From Caenispirillum bisanense (GTDB lineage Bacteria; Pseudomonadota; Alphaproteobacteria; Rhodospirillales; Rhodospirillaceae): a stretch of 64,000 nt of DNA. A program made the position numbers and the translations under genes. The notes below the pieces were generated by a model. That model did not search any database and was not told where the DNA came from. It was given only the letters and a program-made list of their open reading frames with translations. Positions 33,635 through 42,613 of the stretch are shown here, piece after piece. The stretch covers positions 1 to 64,000 of the forward strand of contig NZ_OCNJ01000015.1 in assembly GCF_900230255.1 (NCBI RefSeq), in the 5' to 3' direction. Every line of letters starts with the position of its first letter. Positions within the stretch are counted from its first letter, which is position 1.

Positions 33635-35077
33635 TCAAGCGGCCTGCCCCGCCAGCAGCCGCGCCGCCAGGGCCAGGTCGGCGGCCAGCGCCTCGGCATA
33701 ACGCTGTGCCGCGTCGGCGTCCTGCTGACGCAGCGCGGCGGCCGGATGCACCGTGACCAGCACGCGACGCCAGCCGTGCTCGATCACCCGCCTGCGCTCC
33801 TGCATCACCGCCACGTCGCGGCCGAGCAGGGCGCGGGCGGCGGTCGCCCCCATGGCGACGATGAGGTCCGGCTTCACCAGCTCCACCTCCCGCTCCAGCC
33901 AGCCGCCGCACACCGCCGCCTCCCGCGAACTCGCCCGCTGGTGGACGCGCCGCTTGCCGCGCGGCTCGAACTTGAAGTGCTTCACGGCGCTGGTGATGTA
34001 GAGCAACTCGCGGTCGAGCCCGGCCGCCGCCAGCGCCGCATCCAGCGCCTGCCCCGCCGGCCCCACGAAGGGCCGGCCCGTCAGGTCTTCCTGGTCGCCG
34101 GGCTGTTCCCCCACCAGCATGAGCCGCGCCGCCGCCGATCCCTCGCCCGGCACCGCCTGGGTCGCCGGCTGCCACAGCGGGCAGGCGCGGCAGGTGTGGA
34201 TTTCCTGCCGCAAGCCGTCGAGCGTATGGGCCGAGGCCACCACCGGCTCCACCCGCTCCGCCGCCACGCGCCCCTTGCGCGCCGGCGCCGTCGGGCCGGC
34301 GGCGACCATGCCCTGCACCCGCGCCGCGGCGGCGGCCACCATGCCGTCGATGATCTCGCCCTCGCCGAGGTTCTTCCAGTACTTGCGCGGCATCTGCGCG
34401 AGCATGGCGTCGACCTTCAGGCGAGCCGGATTGAAGATGCTGGAGTAGTAGGTTTTCCAATAGCTTGCGAGCGCATCCTCAGTCGGTACGTCGGCCTTGG
34501 CGGCACCAGTGTCGAAGCGCAGGGCCGCGCCGTCCCAGTGGGCGCTGCGGTCGGGCGTCAGGATGGACCACCGCATGGTCGCGAAGCGCTGGGTGAAGTG
34601 CGGCGCCGCCAGTTCCGTCACCCGATGGTCAGGCTCGAACCACGCCACGTAGTGCAGGGCGCCGTCCTCGCCCGCCACCTCGCGGAAGCGCAGGTAGGCC
34701 TTCATGTGATAGGCGTCGCGCCGCACCTGCTTCTCCAGCGCCGCCGCCCGCGCCACGTCGGGGTCGGAGCGCACGGCCAGCAGCGACCGCTCCCCCGTCG
34801 CCGCCAAGCGCCACAGCAGCCGATAGAGCAGGTCCAGCCGCTCCGCCGAGCGGTGGCGCAGCACCATCTCCGCCAGGGCCACGAAGGCGCGCGGCACGGG
34901 CGGGCGGTAGTCGGCCGGGGCCGGCGGCGGCAAGGGCCCGGCGAAGAGATCCGCCACCGGGTCGCCGGCGTCGCGCCACGTCACCTCGGCCGGCGGCACA
35001 CCGGCCGCGAGCAGCGCCCGGGCGAGCCCCTTCCAGGCCTTCAGGTCGGTGGGATCGGCGAGTTCGGCGGCGATCAT
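33635..35077 (-). CDS. udgX: UdgX-family uracil-DNA binding protein fused to DUF4130
   Basis: A 480-residue two-domain protein. The N-terminal about 250 residues are a DUF4130 domain (DLKAWKGLARALLAAGVPPAEVTW and YWKTYYSSIFNPARLKV). The C-terminal part is family-4-like uracil-DNA glycosylase with four Cys ligands of the iron-sulfur cluster (CRACPLWQ region) and motif A GEQPGDQED. The KRRVHQRASS loop carries the His by which UdgX proteins bond covalently to uracil in single-stranded DNA. It is 8 bp behind a radical-SAM partner gene. ATG at 35077. Role: uracil-DNA repair, probably SOS-induced. Confidence 0.88.
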   Translation of the reverse strand: MIAAELADPTDLKAWKGLARALLAAGVPPAEVTWRDAGDPVADLFAGPLPPPAPADYRPPVPRAFVALAEMVLRHRSAERLDLLYRLLWRLAATGERSLLAVRSDPDVARAAALEKQVRRDAYHMKAYLRFREVAGEDGALHYVAWFEPDHRVTELAAPHFTQRFATMRWSILTPDRSAHWDGAALRFDTGAAKADVPTEDALASYWKTYYSSIFNPARLKVDAMLAQMPRKYWKNLGEGEIIDGMVAAAAARVQGMVAAGPTAPARKGRVAAERVEPVVASAHTLDGLRQEIHTCRACPLWQPATQAVPGEGSAAARLMLVGEQPGDQEDLTGRPFVGPAGQALDAALAAAGLDRELLYITSAVKHFKFEPRGKRRVHQRASSREAAVCGGWLEREVELVKPDLIVAMGATAARALLGRDVAVMQERRRVIEHGWRRVLVTVHPAAALRQQDADAAQRYAEALAADLALAARLLAGQAA

Positions 35078-35085
35078 GGCGGCGG

Positions 35086-36300
35086 TCAGAACAGGGAGAG
35101 TTGGCGCGGGGCGTCCTGCGTCAAGTGCCGCCGCAGGTGGGCGCTGTCGAGCGTGCGCGGCCGCCAGTCGGCGGTGACGACGAAGGGCCGCACCTTGGGC
35201 AGGCTGGCGCGCAGCCGCGCCAGATCCTCCAGCCGCAGGGTGCGATGGCGGCGGATGGCGAGGATGTGGTTGACCGTCTTCACCCCGACGCCCGGCACGC
35301 GCAGCAGCATCTCCCGCGCGCCCTTGTTGACGTCGACCGGGAAGCGGTCGCGGTTGGCGAGCGCCCACGCGAGCTTGGGGTCGACCTCCAGGTCCAGCAT
35401 GCCACCGCCGTCGGTGACGATTTCGGTCGGCGCGAAGCCGTAGAACCGCATGAGCCAGTCGGCCTGGTAGAGGCGGTGCTCGCGCACCAGCGGTGGCGGT
35501 TTCAGCGGCAGCACCCGGGCGGCGTCGGGGATCGGGCTGAAGGCCGAGTAGTACACCCGCTGCAGGCCGTAGGAGCCGTAGAGCAGCGCGCTGGAGGCGA
35601 TGATGCCGCGGTCGTCGGTGGCGTCGGCGCCGACGATCATCTGCGTCGTCTGGCCGGCCGGGGCGAAGCGTGGCGCCTTCTTCTCCGCCCGCGCCTCGTC
35701 GATGCGCAGCCGCAGTGAGCCCATGGAGCGGCGGATGGAGCCCACGTCCTTCTGCGGTGCCAGGTCGCCCAGGCTGCGCTCGCTCGGCAGCTCGACGTTG
35801 ATGGACAGACGGTCGGCATAGAGCCCCGCCTCGTCCAGAAGCAGGCGATCTGCGTCGGGGATGGTCTTCAGGTGGATGTAGCCGCGGAAGCCGTGGTCGA
35901 GGCGCAGGCTCTTCGCCACCCGCACCAGTTGCTCCATGGTGTAGTCGGGGCTGCGGATGATGCCCGACGACAGGAACAGCCCCTCGATGTAGTTGCGGCG
36001 GTAGAAGTCGAGCGTCAGGCGCACGACCTCCTCCGGCGTGAAGCGGGCGCGGGCGACGTTGCTCGAATTGCGGTTCACGCAATAGGCGCAGTCGTAGACG
36101 CAGAAGTTGGTCAATAGCAGCTTGAGCAGCGACACGCAGCGCCCGTCCGGCGTGAAGGAATGGCAGATCCCCATGCCGCTCTGCGCGCCCAGGCCCTTGC
36201 CGCCCGGCACGTCCGCCGCGCGCTTGGAGCCCGACGAGGCGCAGGAGGCGTCGTACTTGGCGGCATCGGCCAGAATGGCGAGCTTGTTCTGAATGTCCAT
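35086..36300 (-). CDS. Radical SAM protein paired with UdgX (putative DNA modification/repair)
   Basis: A 404-residue radical-SAM enzyme. The 4Fe-4S motif is CVYDCAYC (CX3CX2C) at about residue 67. A helix-hairpin-helix, VPGVGVKTVNHILAIRRHRTLRLEDLARL, near the C-terminus suggests DNA contact. This is the rSAM protein that is co-encoded with UdgX in many bacteria; its product is unknown. ATG at 36300, with an SOS box 30 bp upstream, so both genes appear to be LexA-controlled. Confidence 0.85.
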   Translation of the reverse strand: MDIQNKLAILADAAKYDASCASSGSKRAADVPGGKGLGAQSGMGICHSFTPDGRCVSLLKLLLTNFCVYDCAYCVNRNSSNVARARFTPEEVVRLTLDFYRRNYIEGLFLSSGIIRSPDYTMEQLVRVAKSLRLDHGFRGYIHLKTIPDADRLLLDEAGLYADRLSINVELPSERSLGDLAPQKDVGSIRRSMGSLRLRIDEARAEKKAPRFAPAGQTTQMIVGADATDDRGIIASSALLYGSYGLQRVYYSAFSPIPDAARVLPLKPPPLVREHRLYQADWLMRFYGFAPTEIVTDGGGMLDLEVDPKLAWALANRDRFPVDVNKGAREMLLRVPGVGVKTVNHILAIRRHRTLRLEDLARLRASLPKVRPFVVTADWRPRTLDSAHLRRHLTQDAPRQLSLF

Positions 36301-36329
36301 GGTTCGTTCTTCTCCGACCGGCGGAGTAT

Positions 36330-36344
36330 GTTCGAATTTTGTTC
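36330..36344. promoter_or_regulatory. LexA SOS box upstream of the rSAM-udgX operon
   Basis: GTTC-GAATTTT-GTTC is an exact GTTC-N7-GTTC direct repeat, the alphaproteobacterial LexA site. It lies 30 bp upstream of the rSAM start and about 160 bp upstream of the divergent malate synthase; the minus-strand operon is the likely target. Confidence 0.8.
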
Positions 36345-36503
36345 GTCTGGCAAGGCAGGCAACGGAGCATTCGGGCGCATCCGCCCCGCAGGCGATGCCA
36401 CCGTCCCCCTTGAACCGGCCGATGCGAGAGCCGATCCTGAGAGTTCACGTTTGCCCGCCCGTCCGGGCCCATGGAAAGACCAAGAACAGGGGAAAAGTTC
36501 ATC

Positions 36504-38684
36504 GTGACCGACTGGATCACCGCCGGCCGCCTGCGCGTCGCCAAGCCGCTCTACGACTTCATCAGCACCGAGGCCCTGCCCAATACCCCCGTGAAGCCGG
36601 AGCAGTTCTGGCAGGGGCTCGACGCCCTCGCCCACGACCTGGCGCCGCGCAATCGCGAGCTTCTGGCGGTGCGCGATCGCCTGCAGGCGCAGATCGACCA
36701 GTGGCACCGCGAGCGGCGCGGCGCGCCCATCGACCGGGCGGCCTACACGGCCTTCCTGCGCGACATCGGCTACCTGCTGCCCGAGGGGCCGGACTTCCAG
36801 GTCACCACCGCCGACGTGGACGCCGAAATCGCCACCATCGCCGGCCCGCAGCTGGTGGTGCCGGTGAGCAATGCCCGCTACGCCCTGAACGCCGCCAACG
36901 CCCGGTGGGGCAGCCTCTACGACGCGCTCTACGGCACCGACGTGATCCCCGAGACCGACGGGGCGGGGGCCGGCCGCGGCTACAACCCGGTGCGCGGCGC
37001 CAAGGTGGTCGCCCGCGCCCGCGCCGTGCTCGACGCCATGGCCCCCTTGCGCGAGGGCAGCCACGCCGATGCGGTGCGCTACTCGATCGACGGCGAGGAG
37101 CTGGCGGTGCACCTGAAGGACGGCCGCCTCACCGGCCCCGTCGATCCCGACGTCTTCGCCGGCTTCCGTGGCGACCCGACGGAGCCGGGGGCGGTGCTGC
37201 TGGCGCGCCACGGCCTGCACGCCGAGATCCGCTTCGATCGCGGCCACTTCGTCGGCAAGGACGATGCGGCGGGCATCGCCGACGTGCTGATGGAAAGCGC
37301 CGTCACCACCATCATGGACTGCGAGGATTCCGTCGCCGCCGTCGACGCCGAGGACAAGGTCGGCGTCTACCGCAACTGGCTCGGCCTTATGAAGGGCGAC
37401 CTGTCGGCCGTGTTCGAGAAGGGCGGCAAGACGCTGGAGCGCCACCTCAGCCCCGACCGCACCTACACCGGCCGCGACGGCGAGACCATCACCCTGCCCG
37501 GCCGCTCGCTCATGCTCATCCGCAACGTCGGGCACCTGATGACCATCGACGCGGTGAAGCTGGAGGACGGCTCCGACATCCCCGAAGGCATGCTCGACGC
37601 CATGTGTACGGCCGCCATCGCCCTGCACGACCTCACCGGCTACGGCCGCTACCGCAACAGCCGCGCCGGGTCGGTCTACATCGTCAAGCCGAAGATGCAC
37701 GGCCCCGACGAAGTGGCTTTCGCGGTGGAGCTGTTCGGGCGCGTCGAACAGGCGCTCGGCATGAAGCGCAACACCCTGAAGATGGGCATCATGGACGAGG
37801 AACGCCGCACCACGGTGAACCTGAAGGAGTGCATCCGGGCGGCGCGCGAGCGGGTGGTGTTCATCAACACCGGCTTCCTCGACCGCACCGGCGACGAGAT
37901 CCACACGTCCATGGAAGCCGGCCCCATGATCCGCAAGGGCGACATGAAGGGTGCGGCCTGGATCAAGGCCTACGAGGACTGGAACGTCGACATCGGCCTC
38001 GCCTGCGGCCTGCGCGGCCACGCCCAGATCGGCAAGGGCATGTGGGCGATGCCGGACCGCATGGCCGACATGCTGGTGCAGAAGATCGGCCACCCGAAGG
38101 CGGGCGCCAACACCGCCTGGGTGCCCTCGCCCACCGCCGCCACGCTGCACGCCCTGCACTACCACGAGGTCGACGTGGCGCGTCGGCAGGAGGAGATCAA
38201 GACTCGCCCGCGTGCCAGCCTGGACGACATCCTGACCGTGCCGCTGGCCGATCGCCCCAACTGGTCGGCGGAGGAGGTGCAGGCCGAGCTGGACAACAAC
38301 TGCCAGGGCATCCTCGGCTATGTGGTGCGCTGGGTCGACCAGGGCGTCGGCTGTTCCAAGGTGCCCGACATCAACGACGTCGGCCTGATGGAGGACCGCG
38401 CCACGCTGCGCATCTCCAGCCAGCACATCGCCAACTGGCTGCACCACGGCGTGGTGAGCGCCGAGCAGGTGCGGGCGACGCTGGAACGCATGGCGGCGGT
38501 GGTCGACCAGCAGAACGCCGACGACCCACTCTATCGCCCCATGACGGCGGACTTCGACGGCAGCGTCGCCTTCGAGGCGGCGTGCGATCTGGTGTTCAAG
38601 GGCCGCGAGCAGCCGAGCGGCTACACCGAGCCCGTGCTGCACGCCCGCCGGCGCGAGGCGAAGAAGGCGTACGTCTCCCACTGA
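36504..38684 (+). CDS. glcB: Malate synthase G
   Basis: A 726-residue monomeric enzyme that condenses glyoxylate with acetyl-CoA to malate, closing the glyoxylate bypass or glycolate route. The catalytic core reads [19 protein letters not shown], and conserved blocks include [27 protein letters not shown] and [18 protein letters not shown]. The GTG start at 36504 is preferred: AGGGGAA precedes it and the protein then begins [19 protein letters not shown] like other family members. It points away from the rSAM gene. Confidence 0.95.
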   Translation: MTDWITAGRLRVAKPLYDFISTEALPNTPVKPEQFWQGLDALAHDLAPRNRELLAVRDRLQAQIDQWHRERRGAPIDRAAYTAFLRDIGYLLPEGPDFQVTTADVDAEIATIAGPQLVVPVSNARYALNAANARWGSLYDALYGTDVIPETDGAGAGRGYNPVRGAKVVARARAVLDAMAPLREGSHADAVRYSIDGEELAVHLKDGRLTGPVDPDVFAGFRGDPTEPGAVLLARHGLHAEIRFDRGHFVGKDDAAGIADVLMESAVTTIMDCEDSVAAVDAEDKVGVYRNWLGLMKGDLSAVFEKGGKTLERHLSPDRTYTGRDGETITLPGRSLMLIRNVGHLMTIDAVKLEDGSDIPEGMLDAMCTAAIALHDLTGYGRYRNSRAGSVYIVKPKMHGPDEVAFAVELFGRVEQALGMKRNTLKMGIMDEERRTTVNLKECIRAARERVVFINTGFLDRTGDEIHTSMEAGPMIRKGDMKGAAWIKAYEDWNVDIGLACGLRGHAQIGKGMWAMPDRMADMLVQKIGHPKAGANTAWVPSPTAATLHALHYHEVDVARRQEEIKTRPRASLDDILTVPLADRPNWSAEEVQAELDNNCQGILGYVVRWVDQGVGCSKVPDINDVGLMEDRATLRISSQHIANWLHHGVVSAEQVRATLERMAAVVDQQNADDPLYRPMTADFDGSVAFEAACDLVFKGREQPSGYTEPVLHARRREAKKAYVSH

Positions 38685-38696
38685 CGGATATGTAAA

Positions 38697-38728
38697 GCCG
38701 GTGCCACCCGAAAGGGATAGGCACCGGC
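38697..38728 (+). terminator. Hairpin after glcB
   Basis: GCCGGTGCC (38697-38705) and GGCACCGGC (38720-38728) form a perfect 9-bp stem with a 14-nt loop, 13 bp after the malate synthase stop. It lacks a T-run, so it is at best a weak intrinsic terminator. Confidence 0.45.
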
Positions 38729-38771
38729 GGCGCGCCTCCCTATGATCGGGGCGAGAGAGAGGCAAAGGGCC

Positions 38772-39104
38772 ATGCTCCGCACCATCGTCGCCACCGTCGT
38801 CACGTTGCTCGCGCTGCTGGTCCTGGTCGCGCCCGAGCCGCTGCGCGCGGTTGCGCAGGCACCCCTGCCGGCGCCGGCGGAGCACACCCTCACCGATGGC
38901 GACACCGTCGCCGCCGAGATGGCGACCCGGCTCGCGGCCGATGACGACGGCGGGGAAGCCGCCTCGGCGGAAGGGCCGCCGCCGCTCTTCGCCGGCCCGC
39001 CGGCTCGCCCGGTGCCGGTGCGCATCGCCTGGCCCGACCGCCCCCTGCGCCTGCACGCCCGCAGCCTGCGCCCGCTGCTGCCGCCCCCGAGGACCCTGGC
39101 CTGA
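38772..39104 (+). CDS. Hypothetical secreted or anchored protein
   Basis: A 110-residue protein with an N-terminal hydrophobic segment (MLRTIVATVVTLLALLVLVAPEPL) that could be a signal peptide or anchor. The rest is Ala/Pro-rich and acidic, ending in arginine/proline-rich DRPLRLHARSLRPLLPPPRTLA. Not recognised. The ATG at 38772 has an AGAGAGG site; an ATG 30 bases earlier does not. It stands 70 bp upstream of the next small gene. Confidence 0.45.
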   Translation: MLRTIVATVVTLLALLVLVAPEPLRAVAQAPLPAPAEHTLTDGDTVAAEMATRLAADDDGGEAASAEGPPPLFAGPPARPVPVRIAWPDRPLRLHARSLRPLLPPPRTLA

Positions 39105-39166
39105 GCCGCCCGGCCGCCCCCTGCGGCCGCCGTCCCATGCGCCTGATCCACCCGGGGAGACCTCCC

Positions 39167-39571
39167 ATGCATATCGTCCACAGCCGGCCGACGGTCGTGC
39201 TCGCGCCGGCCGAGCCGGCCCCCATCACGCCGCCCGACATCGCCCGCGCCCTGTTCGACGCCAGCGAGCGCATCGTCATGGCCCCCAGCGCCGAGCGCCA
39301 GGTGGCCGCCATCGAGGCCAACACCGCCCTCTGGTTCGCCCTCGGCGCCGCCGCCGCCGATGGCCTGATCGACCTGCCGGGCGCCGTGTGCCGCCGCATC
39401 GTGCGCGCCGCCGACACCGTCGCCCGGCGCAGCGTGGCGCTGCGGCCGGGCGACATCGGCGGAGCACTGCCCATGCGGCTGGTGCGCCTCAACGACTTCG
39501 CGTGCCGGGCCGTGGCGCCGCCGCCGCGCCGACGCCGGCCCATCGCGGCCCCGCCCCCGGGCGCGCACTGA
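39167..39571 (+). CDS. Hypothetical protein, faintly FlaF-like
   Basis: A 134-residue protein, start chosen at 39167 because GGGGAG lies 8 nt upstream. An N-terminal proline-rich stretch precedes a helical core (ARALFDASERIVMAPSAERQVAAIEANTALWFALGAAAADGLIDLP). The NTALWFAL pattern faintly recalls flagellar regulator FlaF but the surrounding residues differ and no flagellar genes are nearby, so I do not assign it. A basic Pro/Arg tail ends it. Confidence 0.45.
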   Translation: MHIVHSRPTVVLAPAEPAPITPPDIARALFDASERIVMAPSAERQVAAIEANTALWFALGAAAADGLIDLPGAVCRRIVRAADTVARRSVALRPGDIGGALPMRLVRLNDFACRAVAPPPRRRRPIAAPPPGAH

Positions 39572-39630
39572 CCCTTTCAATTCCGCCGCCACCCGTTACT
39601 CTGCCGCCGCCACGAAAGCGGAGGTGACGG

Positions 39631-40953
39631 GTGAGCGGCGTCGTGCTGGCCCTGGTGATGTTCGCGGCCCTGTTCGGGCTGATCGCGCTGGCGGTGCCGG
39701 TGGGCGTCGCCATGCTGGTGACCGGCGGCGTCGGCTACGCGCTGATCGCCGGCGCCGGCCCGCTGCTCGACCACCTGGCGACGGCGCCGTGGTACACGGC
39801 CGCCTCCTATTCGCTGTCGGTCATCCCGCTGTTCCTGCTCATGGGGCAGTTCGCCACCGCGGGCGACCTGAGCCGGCGCCTGTTCGCCGCCGCCAATGCC
39901 TGCCTCGGCCACCGGCGCGGCGGCGTCGCCATGGCGGCCGTCGGCGCCTGCGGCGGGTTCGGGGCCATCTGCGGCAGTTCCGTCGCCACCGCCGCCACCA
40001 TGGCGCAGGTGTCGCTGCCCGAACTCGCCCGCTACCGCTACGACGGCGGCCTCGCCTGCGGCGCGCTGGCCGCCGGCGGCACCCTCGGCATCCTGATCCC
40101 GCCGAGCGTCGTGCTGGTGGTCTTCGCCCTGCTGACGGAACAGAGCATCGGCGACCTGTTCGCCGCCGCCGTGGTGCCCGGGCTGCTCGCCATGGCCGGC
40201 TACATGGCCGCCATCGCCGTCGTCGTGCGCCTGCGCCCCGCGGCCGGACCTGCCGCCCCGCCCGCCCCCGTGGCGGCACGGCTGCGGGCGGTGGCGGAGG
40301 CTTTACCCGTGCTGGTCATCTTCGCCGTGGTGGTCGGCGGCATCTACGGCGGCGTCTTCACCCCGACGGAAGGGGCCGCAGTCGGCGCCGCCGCCACCGG
40401 GCTCGCGGCCGTCGTCGTCGGCGGCATGCGGCTGGCGGGCTTCGTCGACTGCCTGCTCGGCACCGCCAAGCTGACGTCCATGATCGCGCTGATCCTGATC
40501 GGTGCCGACCTGTTCAACGCCTTCCTCGCCCTGTCGCGCCTGCCCATGGAGGCGGCGGCGCTGGTGGCGGAAAGCGGCCTGCCGCCCTATGCGGTGCTGT
40601 GGCTGATCCTGCTCGGCTACGTCGTGCTGGGCTGCCTCATGGACAGCCTGTCCATGATCCTGCTCACCGTGCCGGTGGTGTGGCCGGTGGTGAGCGGTCT
40701 CGACTTCGGCTTGGCCCCGGCGGAGCTGGCGGCGTGGTTCGGCGTGCTGGTTTTGGTGGTGGTGGAAGTCGGGCTCATCACGCCGCCCATCGGGCTGAAC
40801 ATCTTCGTCATCCAGTCCTTCGCGCCCGAAACCTCGCTGCCGCGCGCCTTCCGCGGCGTGCTGCCCTTCCTGGCGGCGGATGCGGTGCGCATCGTGCTGC
40901 TGGTCGCCTTCCCCGGCATAGCCCTCGCCGTGCTGCGGCTCGGAACAGGCTGA
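39631..40953 (+). CDS. TRAP transporter large permease subunit (DctM type), orphan
   Basis: A 440-residue DctM-family protein with about twelve hydrophobic helices, the ion-coupled transport subunit of a TRAP carrier. Recognisable blocks are GFGAICGSSVATAATMAQVSLPE, LAAGGTLGILIPPSV and GIYGGVFTPTEGAAVGA. GTG start at 39631 after GGAGGTGA. No small permease or binding protein is adjacent on its strand, so its partners are elsewhere or the TRAP genes downstream serve both. It is followed by a strong convergent hairpin at 40962. Confidence 0.88.
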   Translation: MSGVVLALVMFAALFGLIALAVPVGVAMLVTGGVGYALIAGAGPLLDHLATAPWYTAASYSLSVIPLFLLMGQFATAGDLSRRLFAAANACLGHRRGGVAMAAVGACGGFGAICGSSVATAATMAQVSLPELARYRYDGGLACGALAAGGTLGILIPPSVVLVVFALLTEQSIGDLFAAAVVPGLLAMAGYMAAIAVVVRLRPAAGPAAPPAPVAARLRAVAEALPVLVIFAVVVGGIYGGVFTPTEGAAVGAAATGLAAVVVGGMRLAGFVDCLLGTAKLTSMIALILIGADLFNAFLALSRLPMEAAALVAESGLPPYAVLWLILLGYVVLGCLMDSLSMILLTVPVVWPVVSGLDFGLAPAELAAWFGVLVLVVVEVGLITPPIGLNIFVIQSFAPETSLPRAFRGVLPFLAADAVRIVLLVAFPGIALAVLRLGTG

Positions 40954-40961
40954 AACGGCGA

Positions 40962-40990
40962 ACGCCGCGGTGGAAGATCCACCGCGGCGT
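40962..40990. terminator. Bidirectional terminator between orphan DctM and DctP
   Basis: A 13-bp stem, ACGCCGCGGTGGA (40962-40974) against TCCACCGCGGCGT (40978-40990), with a 3-nt loop. It lies between convergent genes ending at 40953 (+) and 41024 (-); CGTGTGTTT follows on the plus strand. Confidence 0.75.
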
Positions 40991-41023
40991 CGTGTGTTTC
41001 GAAGGTCGGAGGAGTGAGGCCGA

Positions 41024-42067
41024 TTACGACTCGCCCTCGAGTTCCTTGATCTCCTCGGTCAGGGCGTTGAGGACCTTCTCGCCCTCGCCGCCTTCACCGC
41101 CGGTCATGTCGATGTAGACGTCGCGCGCGCCCATGGCGGCTTCCTTGAACTTGGCGCGCTCTTCCTCGGTCAGCTGGATCATGGGCATGTCCGGCTTGGC
41201 CTGCTTGATCTTGTCCAGGCGCTCCTGGGCGTACTGGCGCTTCACCTCGAAGATGAAGTCGGCGAGCTCGGTGGTGACCTCGTCGACCATCTTGCGCTGC
41301 TCTTCCGGCAGGCCCTCGTAGAACTCGCGGTTGGCGACGACCGAGGTGGTGAACTCCTGCTGGCCGGCCCAGATCATGTAGTCGGAGACTTCGTAGAACT
41401 TCATCTCCTCGATGGCGAAGACCGGGTTCACCTGGCCGTCGATCTGCTTGAGCTGCAGCGCGCCGTAGACCTCGCCGTAGGGCATCGGCGTCGGGTCGGC
41501 GCCCATGGCCTTGTAGGATTCGGTGAGGATCGGCGACGTCATGGTGCGCATCTTGAAGCCGTCGAAGTCCTCGGGGCTGCGGACTTCCTTGTTGGTCGTC
41601 CACACCATCTCGCCTTCCGGATACATGGCGAGCAGCTTGAGGTTCTTGTCCTCGAACTCCGGCGCCAGCATGTCGTAGACGGTGCTGCCCTCGGTGAGCA
41701 GCTCCTTGTTGACCTCGTCCTTGGCGCTCAGGATGTAGGGCAGGTTGAACACGCCCATGGCCGGCACCATGGTCGCCAGGTGACCCGGCGAGGCGTTGGC
41801 GAACTGCAGCGTGCCGTTGGCCACCAGCTCCGTCAGCTGCGCCGAGGTGCCGAGCGCGCCGTAGGGGTAGATCTGCACCGTGACGTCGCCGTTGGTGCGC
41901 TCCTCCACCAGCTCCTTGAAGCGCTGGGCGTACTGGTCCTGGACGCTGCCTTCGATTTCCTCCAGCGCGAACTTCCAGGTCTCCGCCTGGGCCGCGGTCA
42001 GCGACGCGGAAGCGGCGAAGATGGCGGCGGCGGCGGTCAGCGCCGTGCCGAACGTGCGAATGGTCAT
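41024..42067 (-). CDS. TRAP transporter substrate-binding protein (DctP type)
   Basis: A 347-residue periplasmic TRAP binding protein with a Sec signal peptide of about 27 residues (AAAAIFAASASLTAAQA). The conserved family block is PYGALGTSAQLTELVANGTLQF, and FKMRTMTSPILTESYKAMGADPTPMPYGEVYGALQ contains the usual substrate-binding Arg. Ligand unknown, presumably a C4-dicarboxylate or similar carboxylate. It diverges from dctQM over a 546-bp gap. A strong AAGGAGAG site precedes the ATG at 42067. Confidence 0.9.
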   Translation of the reverse strand: MTIRTFGTALTAAAAIFAASASLTAAQAETWKFALEEIEGSVQDQYAQRFKELVEERTNGDVTVQIYPYGALGTSAQLTELVANGTLQFANASPGHLATMVPAMGVFNLPYILSAKDEVNKELLTEGSTVYDMLAPEFEDKNLKLLAMYPEGEMVWTTNKEVRSPEDFDGFKMRTMTSPILTESYKAMGADPTPMPYGEVYGALQLKQIDGQVNPVFAIEEMKFYEVSDYMIWAGQQEFTTSVVANREFYEGLPEEQRKMVDEVTTELADFIFEVKRQYAQERLDKIKQAKPDMPMIQLTEEERAKFKEAAMGARDVYIDMTGGEGGEGEKVLNALTEEIKELEGES

Positions 42068-42613
42068 GTGGGGCTCTCCTTCGGTTTGTCCGAGTGGTGC
42101 GGCTCCCGTCGCCCGGACGGGACGGGTGCAGTCCCCGCCGCTGGGGCGAGGCCGCGAGAGCCGCGGCCGCCGGGCTGTTGCGCGACGACCGAAGGGGGCG
42201 AGCATTTCGCTCACGGGCCATCATGCTAGCAACGCCGCAAAATCCTGCGCAAGGACAAAATGCCTCACGCCTGCCGACAAGAGACGCGCCGACAATTCAT
42301 CGGTTGCGAACGGGCTTCGCCGAAAAATCCGCGGCCGGCGACATGATTGATCTCGCTGCTTCGGCGCAGCGCAGAATACTTTCCGCCAACCCGCCCCGGC
42401 AATGCGACACTTGAGCCCTCCCCGCGTTGCATCAGCGAGAGGACTGTTGATCCTATGCGATTTCTGTCCTAGCCTTCCCGGGGACTCGGCATCCACGGCC
42501 GAGTCGACGGTCGATCTTGTTCTTCAACGCAGCAACGGGAACCGCGGTTCCGCGTTGCCCTTGGGAGTTGCACCCGCCCCTCTGGCACCGGGGCCGACTG
42601 CAAGGAGGATTCC
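42068..42613. other. 546-bp divergent regulatory region between dctP and dctQ
   Basis: I see no convincing gene here. It contains two symmetric elements near dctQ: GACTCGGC and GCCGAGTC (42483-42490 and 42498-42505), and a perfect palindrome GGAACCGCGGTTCC (42538-42551) about 62 bp before the dctQ start. These are candidate operators for both transcription units. No sigma-54 promoter was found. The exact promoters could not be assigned. Confidence 0.5.

Noticed and set aside
36111-39056. Long minus-strand frame opposite malate synthase
   Set aside because: Shadow of glcB and the small genes behind it; no family signature and no start site.
39167-39571. FlaF flagellar regulator
   Set aside because: Only a short NTALWFAL resemblance; no flagellar genes around.
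42221-42496. Short minus-strand frame in the dctP-dctQ gap
   Set aside because: It has no ribosome-binding site, covers the regulatory region and resembles no family.
42583-42604. TGGCAC followed by TGC as a sigma-54 promoter for dctQ
   Set aside because: The GG and GC are 14 bp apart instead of 10, and the element would overlap the ribosome-binding site.
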